From: Blattamonas nauphoetae
Lineage: Eukaryota; Preaxostyla; Oxymonadida
Length of the DNA stretch: 36,404 bases
Direction: 5' to 3'
Assembly (NCBI GenBank): GCA_033064195.1
Contig: JARBJD010000528.1
Span: forward strand, 1 to 36,404
Shown here: positions 1 to 9,838 of the stretch, piece after piece
Numbering within the stretch: position 1 is the stretch's first letter
How the letters are laid out: each line of letters opens with the position of its first letter
Program-made: the position numbers and the translations under genes
The notes under the pieces: generated by a model
The model's input: only the letters and a program-made list of their open reading frames with translations
The model's database searches: none
What the model was told of the DNA's origin: nothing

Positions 1-1125
1 CGGTGGTCAACTCAGGAGTCAGTGGGAGGAAAGCAGCGCACTCCCATCTGCCTCTGTTCCTGTTCCACTCGGATGATGCGAGGGATGTTCGCTTCATCAG
101 CCCCAGATCCGCCAGTTTCATTGGTGCTTCCCAAGAATCCAGCAATTCGTCAAACTTCTTCAGCGCTTCGTCCACATTTTCGTTCCGAACACACTTCCGC
201 CCATTCTTCAAACATTTCCTTCGCAATCCTGCGCTTCCACAGGAACTTGTAGTATGAACGCGAGACGACCGCAAGACCTTCACCATGAGCAGTCCGGACC
301 GTCAATTGCAGAAATAGCCCTCAATCCAGTGCACGTTCCAATCACCCGACATACCAAGTCTGGGAAGTCCATTGAGGGCAACAGACACCGCCCAGCTGAA
401 ATTGGCTCTGCTTCATAATCCCTCATTGTTTGCCTTGATCTTGATCATCGATTTGATGATGGAACGCTGCAGAGCGAGGTTGATTTCGCGTGAACAGTCA
501 GTTTCTGTTTGGGCGGGAAAATACTGTTCCATAAGATGAGACGTCGCATCCACAGCTCCGCACATCACCTGACGCCACGGAAGCGTGAACTGGACGGTTG
601 GGTCGATGGCCGGCACGGGGACGGTTTGCGAAGAAGACTCTGATTTTGCGTTCCTCCTCCGGCGACGACATCACAGAACAATTGTTGTACTCAGAGCCAG
701 TGGCAGAGAGTGTGAGGACTGTGTACATCGGAAGCGGTTCCTCTGGAGGGCAGCTTTCGGAGGTAAACGTCCCAAATATCGCTGGAGAATTTCGCCCGGA
801 GGCGATTCCTTTCGCCGTATCGATGACACTTCCGCCACCAATGGCGAGGACTGCCTCGATCTTGTTGGCGGGATCTTTGCATACAGCAACCCTTCGCGAA
901 CTTTCGAGATGAGAGGGTTTGGTTGAACCCCCAAAACTCACTGTATTCGATCCCGTTCTCCTTCAAGGATTTCGTGATACGATCCCAGAGGCCTGTAGCT
1001 TCTGTGGAGCCACCGCCCAAGACACAGAGCACCTTCTTGATACCGTCAGCCTTCATGGTCTCAATCACTTGCCTCGACAGCTACAGTTGTTGGACAATTT
1101 TGATAATTTGGAAACTTTGTTGATC
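1..1125 (-). pseudogene. Iron-containing alcohol dehydrogenase (butanol dehydrogenase/YqhD type), decayed
   Basis: Pieces of one Fe-dependent alcohol dehydrogenase lie in order on the minus strand but in changing frames: a nucleotide-binding start with VLGGGSTEATGLWDRI (near 1010-1060), GVQPNPLISKVREGL (near 890-930), the GGGSVIDTAKGIA loop (near 825-860), LTLSATGSEYNN (near 680-720), DPTVQFTLPWRQVMCGAVDA (near 545-605), and, by my own translation of 240-400, GMSGDWNVHWIEG and HGEGLAVVSRSYYKFLWKR. The four positions that bind the metal in this family all remain: Asp and His in VDATSH, His in DWNVH, His in AHGEG. The family reduces aldehydes with NADPH in fermentation; such genes are common bacterial acquisitions in anaerobic protists (family knowledge). 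About five frame changes break it. Family length (about 385 residues) implies the C-terminus lies at or just beyond the left edge. Consensus error instead of decay is possible. Confidence 0.8.
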
Positions 1126-1684
1126 CCTTGCGCGTTCTGAAGCCGATTGATGTCCACTCAACAGCAACTACCTTCCACAAAACGGAGTACTCCCATCTAC
1201 TTCGTTCTTTCCATCTCGTCATCAGCACGCTCAATCCAAAAACACCTGATTGAGGGACCAATTCGGTAGGTCTGACAGTCCAACACATATTCCGGCGTGG
1301 ATCATCAGCTGATGGTCTGTCGTTCTCACAGAGAACTCTCAACATCGCGACGAATGGAAGGGTTGTACTGTGACATGACATGATTTGGAGCTGGAGGAAA
1401 GGTTCGTATTTTTTCGTCATCTTTCCGGCATTTTCCAATTCCCAAAATTGTCCAATTGTATCCGACCCAGAAAATCTGTCGGAAGCAAATTATGATCCGG
1501 AAAAATAGCGTACTTTAGTGTCAGCTTGGGATGAAAATGTTCTCCATCAATACATCATGATATAACTTTTCCTTCAAACTCTTCACAGAAAGTGGCCATT
1601 CCCTTATTTGAAAAATCCTGAGAAACGAAAACAACCGTGAGAATGAAGCGCAAGTTTTTCCGTTCTGATCGTCCTTCGTCGTTC
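1126..1684. other. Intergenic stretch, nothing recognised
   Basis: No coding-like stretch, RNA or repeat that I can support. The open frame at 1061-1438 (-) overlaps the dehydrogenase start in a different frame and has no recognisable motif, so I treat it as chance. The promoter of the dehydrogenase would lie here, but I see no distinct signal. Confidence 0.4.
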
Positions 1685-1755
1685 TCAAAACCAGCGCTCC
1701 ACTTCATTTGAGATAAGGACGTGACCGGTGAAATGTTTTAGTAATGGGTAGGCCC
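1685..1755 (+). repeat. Dispersed repeat, copy 1
   Basis: About 70 bases beginning CTCAAAACCAGCGCTCCACT and ending near GTAATGGGTAGGCC recur, inverted, at 6299-6370 with few differences, including one extra T in a run of T. The first part also recurs at 2075-2153. In one frame the repeat reads FTGHVLISNEVEPWF-like, so it may once have been coding, but no gene is evident. Confidence 0.75.
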
Positions 1756-1906
1756 GCAAATGACGTGAATGAAGTGATTGAAGTGATTGCCTACATAGTC
1801 CCACTCGTGACACGAAGGCACAACGAGTGGTTCTGGGTTTATCAACCTTGAAGGGAGCAAGGGAGGAAGAAACTCGTTTTGAGAAGAAACCCCTGACGCG
1901 GGACTT

Positions 1907-2055
1907 GGCAACTACTTGACAATTGGGACATGTCAACTACTCGACGAACGGGACATGCAACTCCTTGACAAATGGGACATGATAACTACTCGACGAACGG
2001 GGCATGGCAACTACTCGACGGACTGGACATGGCAACTCCTCGACATGATGGGCGA
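1907..2055. repeat. 25-bp minisatellite, about six copies
   Basis: Six head-to-tail units, five of 25 bases and one of 24, start at 1907, 1932, 1957, 1981, 2006 and 2031. Each contains CAACTACTCGACGAACGGGA or a close variant (TTGACAATTGG, TTGACAAATGG, TCGACGGACTGG). Units differ at several positions, so the array is not freshly expanded. It sits between two copies of the dispersed repeat. Confidence 0.9.
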
Positions 2056-2905
2056 CGGCGTGGCAGATGAAGTGATGAAGTGGAGCGCTGGTTTTGAGAA
2101 GGGCTTCCAGTCCCTTCAGCCCATCACAAAACCAGGGCTCCACTTCATTTGAGATTTTAAAGGATCTGAAAAGCGAGAATGCGAAAAGAACATGCCGTGA
2201 GGTATGCCGAAGGAGTATTACAGTCAAAACAAAGGCCGTGATCCAGCGTTTAGCTGCTGCCACCAGGCGGAGGCCAAGTTCTGAGCGGTGTGTCCAATCT
2301 GAATGGGCACTGAGTAGTGGAGTTGCATGGCGTGTGAAGTGAGGTCCCAGCCTACAAACGTTCGAGTGGCTGATTTCCTGAATCTCCGCTGTGATATGAG
2401 ATGGTTTGCTCGAGCGGGCTTGATGGAGCAAGGGTTGAAGTGAGGAGGGAGTGCAAGTTGGAGCAGAGCGCCAGAGGAGAGATTTGTGATGTGGAATGAG
2501 CGGGGACGCCTTGTCGTGAAATGATTTGGCATGCATCAAGGGAGGTTTGATAGCGTGGCGAAGGCTGTCGGGCCGAGGGAAGACCCTCGAACTTATTCTT
2601 GGAATTCCTCCCAATTCATGGAGAACTGAGCTTCCTGACGAAGACAAGAGCAGGCAAGGGTGAGAGTCGCGGCTTATTGGCTGGCGGGTCCAGCGCTGTG
2701 AAGTGGTTGTGAGATGAATTCGTAGCCTAGACAAGGAGAAGATTGGTATTGCAGATGAACGAAGTTTTCCTCTGAGTTGATTTGAGAGGATTCTGTTTGT
2801 TGAGGAAGGTGTTTGAAATCGTTCATAACGGAATCTGTGCGAGTCAATGATAAATGAAATGGAATCAGTGATTGAGAACAATGCGAAGTGTTTCCGTGTT
2901 CTCAT
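1937..2905 (-). CDS. Open frame of 322 codons, doubtful hypothetical protein
   Basis: An uninterrupted ATG-started frame runs across the minisatellite and the dispersed repeat. Its composition (very rich in Arg, Ser, His and Leu, no hydrophobic core pattern, no domain I recognise) and its C-terminal part being a translated minisatellite argue against a real protein. Its length is more than expected by chance in one frame, so I keep it at low confidence. The segment ISNEVEPWFCDGLKGLEAL is the translated dispersed repeat also present at 6299-6402. Confidence 0.2.
   Translation of the reverse strand: MRTRKHFALFSITDSISFIIDSHRFRYERFQTPSSTNRILSNQLRGKLRSSAIPIFSLSRLRIHLTTTSQRWTRQPISRDSHPCLLLSSSGSSVLHELGGIPRISSRVFPRPDSLRHAIKPPLMHAKSFHDKASPLIPHHKSLLWRSAPTCTPSSLQPLLHQARSSKPSHITAEIQEISHSNVCRLGPHFTRHATPLLSAHSDWTHRSELGLRLVAAAKRWITAFVLTVILLRHTSRHVLFAFSLFRSFKISNEVEPWFCDGLKGLEALLKTSAPLHHFICHAVAHHVEELPCPVRRVVAMPRSSSSYHVPFVKELHVPFVE
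2075..2153 (+). repeat. Dispersed repeat, copy 2, forming a hairpin
   Basis: The segment starts ATGAAGTGGAGCGCTGG and ends with its near-perfect reverse complement (CCAGGGCTCCACTTCAT), giving 22-base arms with one mismatch around a loop of about 30 bases. The right part continues the sequence found inverted at 6340-6402. The left arm is also the inverse of 1685-1706. Confidence 0.75.
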
Positions 2906-3149
2906 TAATGAACCCTTTGCCTTGTCACGGTTTCAGGAACGTTCACATCTCCTGAGACGAGGTCTGCTGTCGATGTGAGGTGATTGATGAATGTGAGGCC
3001 ATGTTCGCTCTCCTCCCAGTAAACTTGTTTTGCTCTCCCTCCAGGTGAGATGTTTTGATCGTGATGAGGTCTAGTTCCAACTCTTCCATGTCTTTTGGGT
3101 GCCTGTGTCGACCTCGAAAGAAAGATCACAGACGAGAGCTGGCTCTGTT
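2906..3149. other. Spacer, nothing recognised
   Basis: No gene or repeat that I can support. A 74-codon frame on the minus strand (2905-3129) shows no recognisable motif. Confidence 0.3.
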
Positions 3150-5500
3150 GTAACCGCGACTGTCAAAGTATCCTCAGCAAGCATATCTTCAACTCTCTCT
3201 CCCTAACCTTGAATCCTGTTTGGTTGTACTTCTGTCCATCTTTCTGAAGAAGACCTTCGACGAGCGAGAGTGAGGCAGATAACGAGCCCGGCTTCCTTGT
3301 CGGGACGAATTAGCAATCCGTCTTTCTTGAAGTGTCCGATGAGTCTGCTGTGTTTTCAAGGAGGAGCGTGTGGTCGTCAGGGAAAAGGACACCACCAGAC
3401 GTAATGAGGGCGACCGCAGATTCGTTGGATTTGCACGAAATGGCGACTTCTGATAAATTGCTCGATTTTCTGGTATTGGATAAAACGCCTGATATCAGAG
3501 GGATGAACGCCGGATCTGCATACAGATCGAATATGTGAACATTGGTCTTCCGTCCCGAACGTGAGGGAGAGATGATGTTTGCAGATAAACAGTTTGAACG
3601 GATGAGACTTGCGTGCCGAGGTTGACAGTGGTGAAAGAGAGTGTAAGAAAGCGATGATGATGATTCATTGGTGAGAGAATCAGTTTTGAATACTAGTTTG
3701 AAGTGGGTGAGAATCCCGAGGAGATCAATGGGATAGTCGTTTCTTCCTTCACTTCAGTGAACGAGACTGTCCAATTCTGCTCAGGCGAGCTGGAGTTATA
3801 TGATCAGCTATATCTCCCTTGAACACCTGCTCAGGTGTGTTGTATGCAAAGCATTTACCTCCCACACTGAGAGTTCATTTCGTGATGGAGAAGGACGGCA
3901 TAAATCTCCATGCAGTTATCGACATTGTCTGATGAGATAGTCACTCGGTGATGGTTTGAGGATTCCAGTTGTATTGTACTTGACTGACGCCGATGTTGTC
4001 AATGCCTCTTTCTCATTGTCGGATGTCACACAAGCCAAATGTTGCTGTGTTGGTGCTGTGGACGCCATCCCTTAACGAGGAGTTTCAAGGGAAGGAGCTT
4101 TGATTCTTTAACAGTTTCATCCATGGTTGTGCATTTGGTGAGCTCTGTGCCTTCCGTATCTGTCGAGCAAGGATGTAGTGATTGTGAGTGTCTGAAGTGT
4201 TGGAACTCAAGGAATCAGACTAGTGATGCTTCTGGTGAAGGCTGAGTTGCCGGAAGAGTCTGTCATTCCAACTGCGACGAGTGTCACGCCATTTCCGAAC
4301 GATGTTGAGGCTCAGTTGGAGAACATCGATGTCAAGTCAGCGGATGATGGAAGAGTGGAGGCGAAATCGCGAGAGTTGCCACATTTCAACGGCGCTACTC
4401 GAATGGCGAGAGAAATGACTTTGTGTTGAGAACTGACCCTCAAAGAACGATGCTTCCTTATGTCGTCGTAGTGGCAACGAGAGAAGATGTTGTTGGAGCC
4501 TCAATGGGTAGTGACGTCTCGAGACTCCATCAATTCTCGACAAGAGAGCCGGAGATGGTGATTGACTGATAGCTATTCTGGCAGAGGGCTGACCCCGGTG
4601 AGTGTGATAGTCCACAATCGACGATTTGGACATAGTTGGTTGTTGTCTGCCCCATTATAACGTGTTCGTCCATTATACTGCTCCCCTTCCGGTTGAGGCA
4701 TATTGGCAGTGTTCTGTGAAATATACAGCAATGTTTTGAGTTTTGACGTGTCGAGGCTGATTGTGGTGCCTTCCGAGAAAGATGAGAAGTAACCCATGAA
4801 AATACAGCGAGTGACGCCTGTGGTCAACGAATAGGACCTGTGTCGTCCTCAAAGAATCCCTTGCTTGGAGACATCGTCGTTGGATTGGAGTGAGTTGTGA
4901 CAGGTCATCACTGTCGTGTTGATTGCGCTGAAGTGCTGAGCATGGTTGACATTGAGTGTGGCCGTCCCAGTGAAGTGGTTCGTACTTTCGGTGTTCGAGC
5001 CCCAAACACCGTGAGCTGGTTGTGCTCAGGACGAATGTGTGCGTCGGCGTCTTTGTGTGCAATAGATGGTAGAACTCAAATGAGAGTGAATGATGTGGAT
5101 TGTAGACAAAGCGAAGTCGATTTGAGTTCAATGATTTGTGAAATAGAAGCTGTCATATGGCTAGGGAGTTGTGTGACATGGCATCTTGGTTGTGTCAACA
5201 GTGCTGTCTGGATGATGTGGGAACCGTAAATAGGATGTTGTGTTTCAGCTTAGATGACGATTCACAATCTGTTTTGTCTTCAACAGCACTCTCCCCCCTC
5301 CCCGGCAGGACCTTTGGTTGGTATTTCGGCTTCGGTTGCTGTGCGTCATCATTAATATCTTTGTCCCCCCTCTTCTTTTGATTCGGTGTTCCCTTTAATG
5401 ATAGAAATGCTCTTTCCATTTCATAATGTCGGTCATAGTCGTTTGGGAGAGTGACATTTGAATCCCACCTGTCACATGGTCCATGGACTGAGTTCAAACT
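3150..5500 (-). pseudogene. Possible strongly decayed beta-helix surface-protein gene
   Basis: No frame is long, but translation of the minus strand gives scattered phrases in the style of genes A-D: near 4040 GVHSTNTATFGLCDI, comparable with the LTFAHNTATFGRDLFL stretch of gene A, and near 4590 NYVQIVDCGLSHSPGSALC. The plus strand shares TGTTGCTGTGTTG at 4041 and 8350, inside equivalent phrases. This suggests an old paralogue, eroded well beyond B. The piece at 5195-5497 (-) has a hydrophilic, Lys-rich 100-codon frame that I cannot assign. Limits are approximate. A chance pattern in sequence of this composition remains possible. Confidence 0.3.
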
Positions 5501-6298
5501 CGTAAACGACCTAACTTTGGTGCACAGACATCTTGGATGCTGATCTGGTTCTATTTACGTGGTGTTTCGTTGGATGGAATCGTTGGTAGTGGAGATGAAT
5601 CCATGTCACCTTAAAGCGCACTGGAAGTCACCAGGAATGGATTTTCATCACATTTTAGTCTTTGTATAGTTATCCCTAAGGATGCTGGTACCTGGTCTGG
5701 AATAATAATTGCTATTGTTGAGAATTCCTTCCCTTGAATGATCAGAGTTCAGATGAGTCCGCTTGGACCGTTAAAGTTTCGAACGTTTGGTGATAAAACA
5801 TCTGTTAAGATAGATGGTGCTTATTCCTGCCTCCTCATCGTGGTGAATTGTCTGTTTCTGGTTGGCATGGTGGACGATGAGACCTTTCGGTGAAGTGTGC
5901 GATGATTTGTAGAACTAACCTTTGCAAGTGAAGTGATTGCGTATTCGACGATATCCCCCCGGATTCTTGAGGACGCTGAGCCTCTGACTACATCAGGTGT
6001 TGTGGAAAACTGTTCATGGTTGATGGTTTCCTATGATGTGTAAAGTGAAGTGTTTGTTGGCAATTGGATTGGGGTAAGGATCCTGTAGTTTATCTTGTTC
6101 GTTAGTTCGTCATAAGTGAAGTGGAATCGCAAGTAATCCAGCCTGGAGTGAAGTTGATCCGTTGAATGAAGTGAGGTCTCGGGTTCAGAATTGTCCACAT
6201 TAAGAGCACCAACGTGAGGATGACCGAATGTGTGAAGAGATATATCGGTCAGGAACGATGAGGAGGTCTTATAAATGAATATGAACGACAAATTTGGT
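5501..6298. other. Intergenic stretch, nothing recognised
   Basis: Only one short frame (6031-6291, minus, 86 codons) with no motif. No RNA gene or tandem repeat seen. Confidence 0.3.
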
Positions 6299-6402
6299 CA
6301 GGCCTACCCATTACTAAAAACATTTCACCGGTCACGTCCTTATCTCAAATGAAGTGGAGCCCTGGTTTTGTGATGGGCTGAAGGGACTGGAAGCCCAATT
6401 GA
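6299..6402 (-). repeat. Dispersed repeat, copy 3 (fullest copy)
   Basis: About 104 bases that, read on the minus strand, combine the sequence of 2102-2153 (GGGCTTCCAGTCCCTTCAGC and onward) with that of 1690-1755 (ending GTAATGGGTAGGCC). It is therefore the longest copy, lying in inverted orientation 4.2-4.6 kb from the other two. On the plus strand one frame reads FTGHVLISNEVEPWFCDGL. Confidence 0.75.
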
Positions 6403-6680
6403 GGAGTACTCTATGACAATCGCCCCAACAAAGTTCGTCTCCATCATTCATCTGAAATAAATTCGCGATAGATCCTCATTAATATGTCGAGAGTGAAGAA
6501 AACCGAAGGAAGGAGAATCAAAAATGATGAATTATCCGAGTGTGTTCCGAAGGAGAGAAATGAACAAAACATAAATGAAAGAATACATGCCAAGGAATGT
6601 TCAGTCATGAAAGACATCAAAACAAAGACTCTAAGTGAAGGATAGGTGGATGATGTGCCGAATGAATAAAAGAGTTCCCA
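6403..6680. other. Spacer 3' of gene A
   Basis: AT-richer stretch between the dispersed repeat and the end of gene A. It should contain the 3' end signals of gene A (minus strand). No distinct motif is claimed. Confidence 0.3.
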
Positions 6681-8111
6681 TCAGCTCTCTTCTCTTCGAG
6701 ACGACGTGCAATTCACAAACAGCATGTTCCGCTGAGCTGGCCAAGCTCCGCCACGCACACGCACTTCAGAAAGGCCGACGTTCAGCGGGTCTGCTGTGTC
6801 AAATCGGAACACACAGCTGTGAGTGGACAGTGAAGGGGTGCTGCGGTCGCTGACGAAGAGCGCGAGGGGAAGAGGACGGAGGGGATCGAGTGACGATCCT
6901 GCTACCATCTCCACCCCAACAAGCTCCAGGTGGCTTGAAAGTGGGGAGTGCATCGGTGTGTCGTCGAACAGGAAGGATGGGTTGCGTTGATTGGCTGACT
7001 GAATCTTGGCCATCAGCGGAGAGTTAATCCGTGCAGCTGAGAGAGGTGAGGACAATGTTGTGATATTTTGCGAGGGAAGGAATCGAACAGCGAGTGTGTG
7101 TGATGTGAGAGCCAGAAGAGTCGGAGAGGGAGTGATAACACAAGCGGGATCGAGCGAGAACGAACAATTCGTGAAAGACGAGTCGGTCAGAGTGAGATGC
7201 GAGCGTGACAAACTGAAACAACAGACACCACAATGAAATGAAGACAGTAGATCCGACTCAGCTGGAACAGAAACGATAATCGTGGAACACGACGAGAACG
7301 AGCAGTCGCGCATCGACAGCATACTCAGCGGCAATGACAGGTCGGAGAAGATCACACTTCCTGTCTCGATGGGGTTTTCGTGTGTCGCATCAATCTGAAG
7401 ACAGACACAATCAAAGACAGAGTTTTCGATGGAAAGGCAGGGAGGGAGGGAGAAGGGGAGTGTTTGGGAGAGAATGCGCGAGTGTCCGGTGGACATGGAA
7501 TCCATCAGAGGCGGGAGATCCGCAGAGGATCGGATGGAGAGGAGTGGTTGGGAGAGGATCAGGTTCTGAGCAACAAGATGAGACACACTCAGACGAACAT
7601 TCGTCGTCATCGATGTGAGAGTGGTGTGGAAGGACAACAGCGAGCAGACAGCTTGTGTTGTGCTGATCGACGTCACTGCACAATCAATGAGAGACAGACT
7701 CACTGACTGAACAGCGATGATCGGCCGAGGATGGGCTGAAAAGAGAGGGAGGACGAATTCGAGGTGTTTCATCAGCACTGTCTGTGGAGGCACAACCTCA
7801 CTCAGTCCAAACGACAATCTGCATCCGAGGCTTCCGCTTTTATCAAATCGAACTCGCCCAAACTCGAGAGGGTCCGTCTGTGTTCCTTTGTGAGTGCGGA
7901 CTGGGATGATGGACAGAACCAGACCAGCCTGTTGGCCAACTGACACGTATCCACACAACTCCACATCGTCCTCCTCTCCAAACACAAAATCGCCCATCAA
8001 GACAAGACTTCGCTCAAGCACACACTGTGTCACTTCCTCTTCACTGTCTGCATTCAACAGATGGTCCATCGAGTCGCGGAGGGACAGGCAGGGATGTGAC
8101 TCTCTCCACAC
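6681..8111 (-). CDS. Gene A segment: C-terminal beta-helix
   Basis: An open frame of 476 codons with short hydrophobic/Ser/Thr-rich turns typical of a right-handed beta-helix (for example SMRDCSFSSCSTIIVSVP and LTDSSFTNCSFSLD). The frame-track start is GTG, so this is an internal segment, not a gene start. The matching sequence just upstream (IDSLDETGQASTSVECGES) is in another frame and joins near 8110. It ends FVNCTSSRREES followed by TGA. No membrane helix near the end. Confidence 0.65.
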   Translation of the reverse strand: MWRESHPCLSLRDSMDHLLNADSEEEVTQCVLERSLVLMGDFVFGEEDDVELCGYVSVGQQAGLVLSIIPVRTHKGTQTDPLEFGRVRFDKSGSLGCRLSFGLSEVVPPQTVLMKHLEFVLPLFSAHPRPIIAVQSVSLSLIDCAVTSISTTQAVCSLLSFHTTLTSMTTNVRLSVSHLVAQNLILSQPLLSIRSSADLPPLMDSMSTGHSRILSQTLPFSLPPCLSIENSVFDCVCLQIDATHENPIETGSVIFSDLSLPLSMLSMRDCSFSSCSTIIVSVPAESDLLSSFHCGVCCFSLSRSHLTLTDSSFTNCSFSLDPACVITPSPTLLALTSHTLAVRFLPSQNITTLSSPLSAARINSPLMAKIQSANQRNPSFLFDDTPMHSPLSSHLELVGVEMVAGSSLDPLRPLPLALFVSDRSTPSLSTHSCVFRFDTADPLNVGLSEVRVRGGAWPAQRNMLFVNCTSSRREES

Positions 8112-8457
8112 TCCACGCTCGTCGACGCTTGGCCTGTTTCATCCAAAGAATCGATGAACACGTTCTTGTATCGATTGTTGGGGAACAGAAAGGGAAACAG
8201 GTCTGTCTCTTCCACGTAAAGTCACGTGGGTCCGATCCAAACAGAGCATTCGAGCGATCAAATCCAGGTGGATGCAGATTGAACAAGAAATGATCAATCG
8301 TCACAGTTTTCTCCAGCGATTCAGCGACCAGAAACAGATCTCGCCCAAATGTTGCTGTGTTGTGTGCAAATGTCAATGTGTCCAAAAGATAGTTGTTGGA
8401 GCTGTCGGACGAGAATGCCAATCCAACTCCTCCGCCTCTCCACTCCATCGCCAACAC
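8041..8457 (-). CDS. Gene A segment: middle of second beta-helix
   Basis: Open frame with LLDTLTFAHNTATFGRDLFL, a beta-helix rung, followed by NALFGSDPRDFTWK. It is in the same frame as 8464-9495, separated only by TGA at 8464-8466. Coding character is lost after about 8220, where the neighbouring frame continues (TDLFPFLFPNNRYKNVFID). Confidence 0.55.
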   Translation of the reverse strand: MLAMEWRGGGVGLAFSSDSSNNYLLDTLTFAHNTATFGRDLFLVAESLEKTVTIDHFLFNLHPPGFDRSNALFGSDPRDFTWKRQTCFPFCSPTIDTRTCSSILWMKQAKRRRAWSVERVTSLPVPPRLDGPSVECRQ

Positions 8458-8463
8458 TGCAGC

Positions 8464-9495
8464 TCACAACGAGCAGAACTGGATCACAAGAGACGCAGAT
8501 CCAGACAGTGAGAACGACACTCCGCCACCCAAACAGTTCGTGTTTGATGATGAGCAGGAAGTGAATGACGACGATGACAGGTCCAGCGACGAAGTGTTGG
8601 ACAGTGTGAGGAATGCGGCTGAGCCTGCTGCTGATTGTGTGTGGATCGATTCTGCTTCCCATTTCAAGATCTGTGTCAATCCGACACTCTGCTGAGATAA
8701 CAGTGTCGTCACTGACAGATGCTCCAGTTGCGTTGTCGTCAGACGCACCAAATCCAAAGTAGTCCGAGTTTTGACGAACGAAGAGTGTCGTGCCGAAAAC
8801 GACGACGATGTCGACACATCTCCAGTCACCAAACAATTCATGATTGTCAGCAGGCCCGTTTTGATCTCAGCGTACGCTTCAACAGCCGACGAGGAAGGCA
8901 GAACGAAAGAGAGGCTCTCGAATCTTGTTTCTGTCGGTCCATCAACAACCAGCCCGCCTCCTTTCCGAACTCGAACAGTCGAATGAGTTGCGGCGCTTCC
9001 CACATCATTCAATACTCGGTTGTGGGAAATCACCAAAGACGAGAACAAGATCTCCCACACTGAGACGTGGGTGAAAGTTCCCTGAAGCAGAAGTGTTGAC
9101 TTACCGTTGCTCAATCGCGTAAATGCATGCTCGATCGTTTTGCATGGATCTGGCTCTTCTCCACAATTCCATCCATCGTCTCCATTCCACGATGAGGCAT
9201 ACACCGTTGGGAGACGAGGTGCCGAGGGTGTTGTGAACGTCACCCCATCACACAGAATCTGGTGGGGATCTGTGACTGCGTCTTCGACGATGGATCTGAG
9301 TGTGTACGTCGTGGAGTGTGTGAAATCGAATCCTGTTCCGATTTGAAGTGGGCCGATTGTCGCTGATGTTCGTGTCTCACATAAGAACGGGATTGGCTCA
9401 GTGATTCCATCCAGAACGAGAAGGAATGTCCGATCGGTGAGAAACGCTTGTCCTTGCAACACAATGTTCATCGTCGTGCACATCACATTTTGCAC
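8464..9495 (-). CDS. Gene A segment: Ig-like repeat, cysteine motif and beta-helix start
   Basis: The 343-codon frame begins with the second copy of a 101-codon Ig-like unit (FLTDRTFLLVLDGITEPIPF through CDGVTFTTP). The motif WNCGEEPDPCKTIEHAF follows at about residues 109-125, then a beta-helix with LTIMNCLVTGDVS and SSSFTSCSSSNTNCLGGGVS. The Cys-Gly...Pro-Cys-x-x-Ile motif also occurs, modified, in B, C and D, and seems to mark the start of this module. Confidence 0.65.
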   Translation of the reverse strand: MQNVMCTTMNIVLQGQAFLTDRTFLLVLDGITEPIPFLCETRTSATIGPLQIGTGFDFTHSTTYTLRSIVEDAVTDPHQILCDGVTFTTPSAPRLPTVYASSWNGDDGWNCGEEPDPCKTIEHAFTRLSNGKSTLLLQGTFTHVSVWEILFSSLVISHNRVLNDVGSAATHSTVRVRKGGGLVVDGPTETRFESLSFVLPSSSAVEAYAEIKTGLLTIMNCLVTGDVSTSSSFSARHSSFVKTRTTLDLVRLTTTQLEHLSVTTLLSQQSVGLTQILKWEAESIHTQSAAGSAAFLTLSNTSSLDLSSSSFTSCSSSNTNCLGGGVSFSLSGSASLVIQFCSL

Positions 9496-9838
9496 AAGCT
9501 GCCCCAGCAGACAGGACTTTCGGGAGGATTGGTGTTGTGAATGTCACCCCATCACACAGAATATGCCGAGGATCGGTGATTGTGTCTTCGACGATGGAGA
9601 TGAGTGTGTATGTTGTCGAGTGCGCGAAATCGAATCCTGTTCCGATCTGAAGTGGGCCAATTGTCGCTGATGTTTGTGTGTCACACGAGAACGGGATTGG
9701 CGCCGTGATTCCATCGAGGGAGAGAAGGAATGCCCGATTCGTCAGAAATTCCTGTCCTCTCAACACAATGTTCATCGTCGTGCACATCACATTTGCACAA
9801 GCTGCCTCAGCAGACAGGACTTTCGGTGGGAGGGGTGT
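9231..9838 (-). repeat. In-frame tandem duplication of one Ig-like unit (about 303 bp x 2)
   Basis: 9231-9534 and 9535-9838 are close copies: both start TTGTGAAYGTCACCCCATCA on the plus strand and end at GCAGACAGGACTTTCGG plus a few bases. Copy 1 is 304 bases because CACATTTTGCAC has one more T than CACATTTGCAC of copy 2. Without that T the unit is 303 bases, or 101 codons. This extra T is the point where the reading frame changes between 9398-10507 and 8464-9495. Confidence 0.85.

Noticed and set aside
1-1125. Introns as explanation for the frame changes in the dehydrogenase
   Set aside because: The protein pieces abut or overlap by a few bases, leaving no room for GT...AG introns.
1907-2055. 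CRISPR array
   Set aside because: Units follow each other without unique spacers; it is a plain minisatellite in eukaryote-like DNA.
1937-2905. 322-codon frame as a confident gene
   Set aside because: Composition and the translated minisatellite and repeat inside it argue against a protein; kept only as a low-confidence feature.
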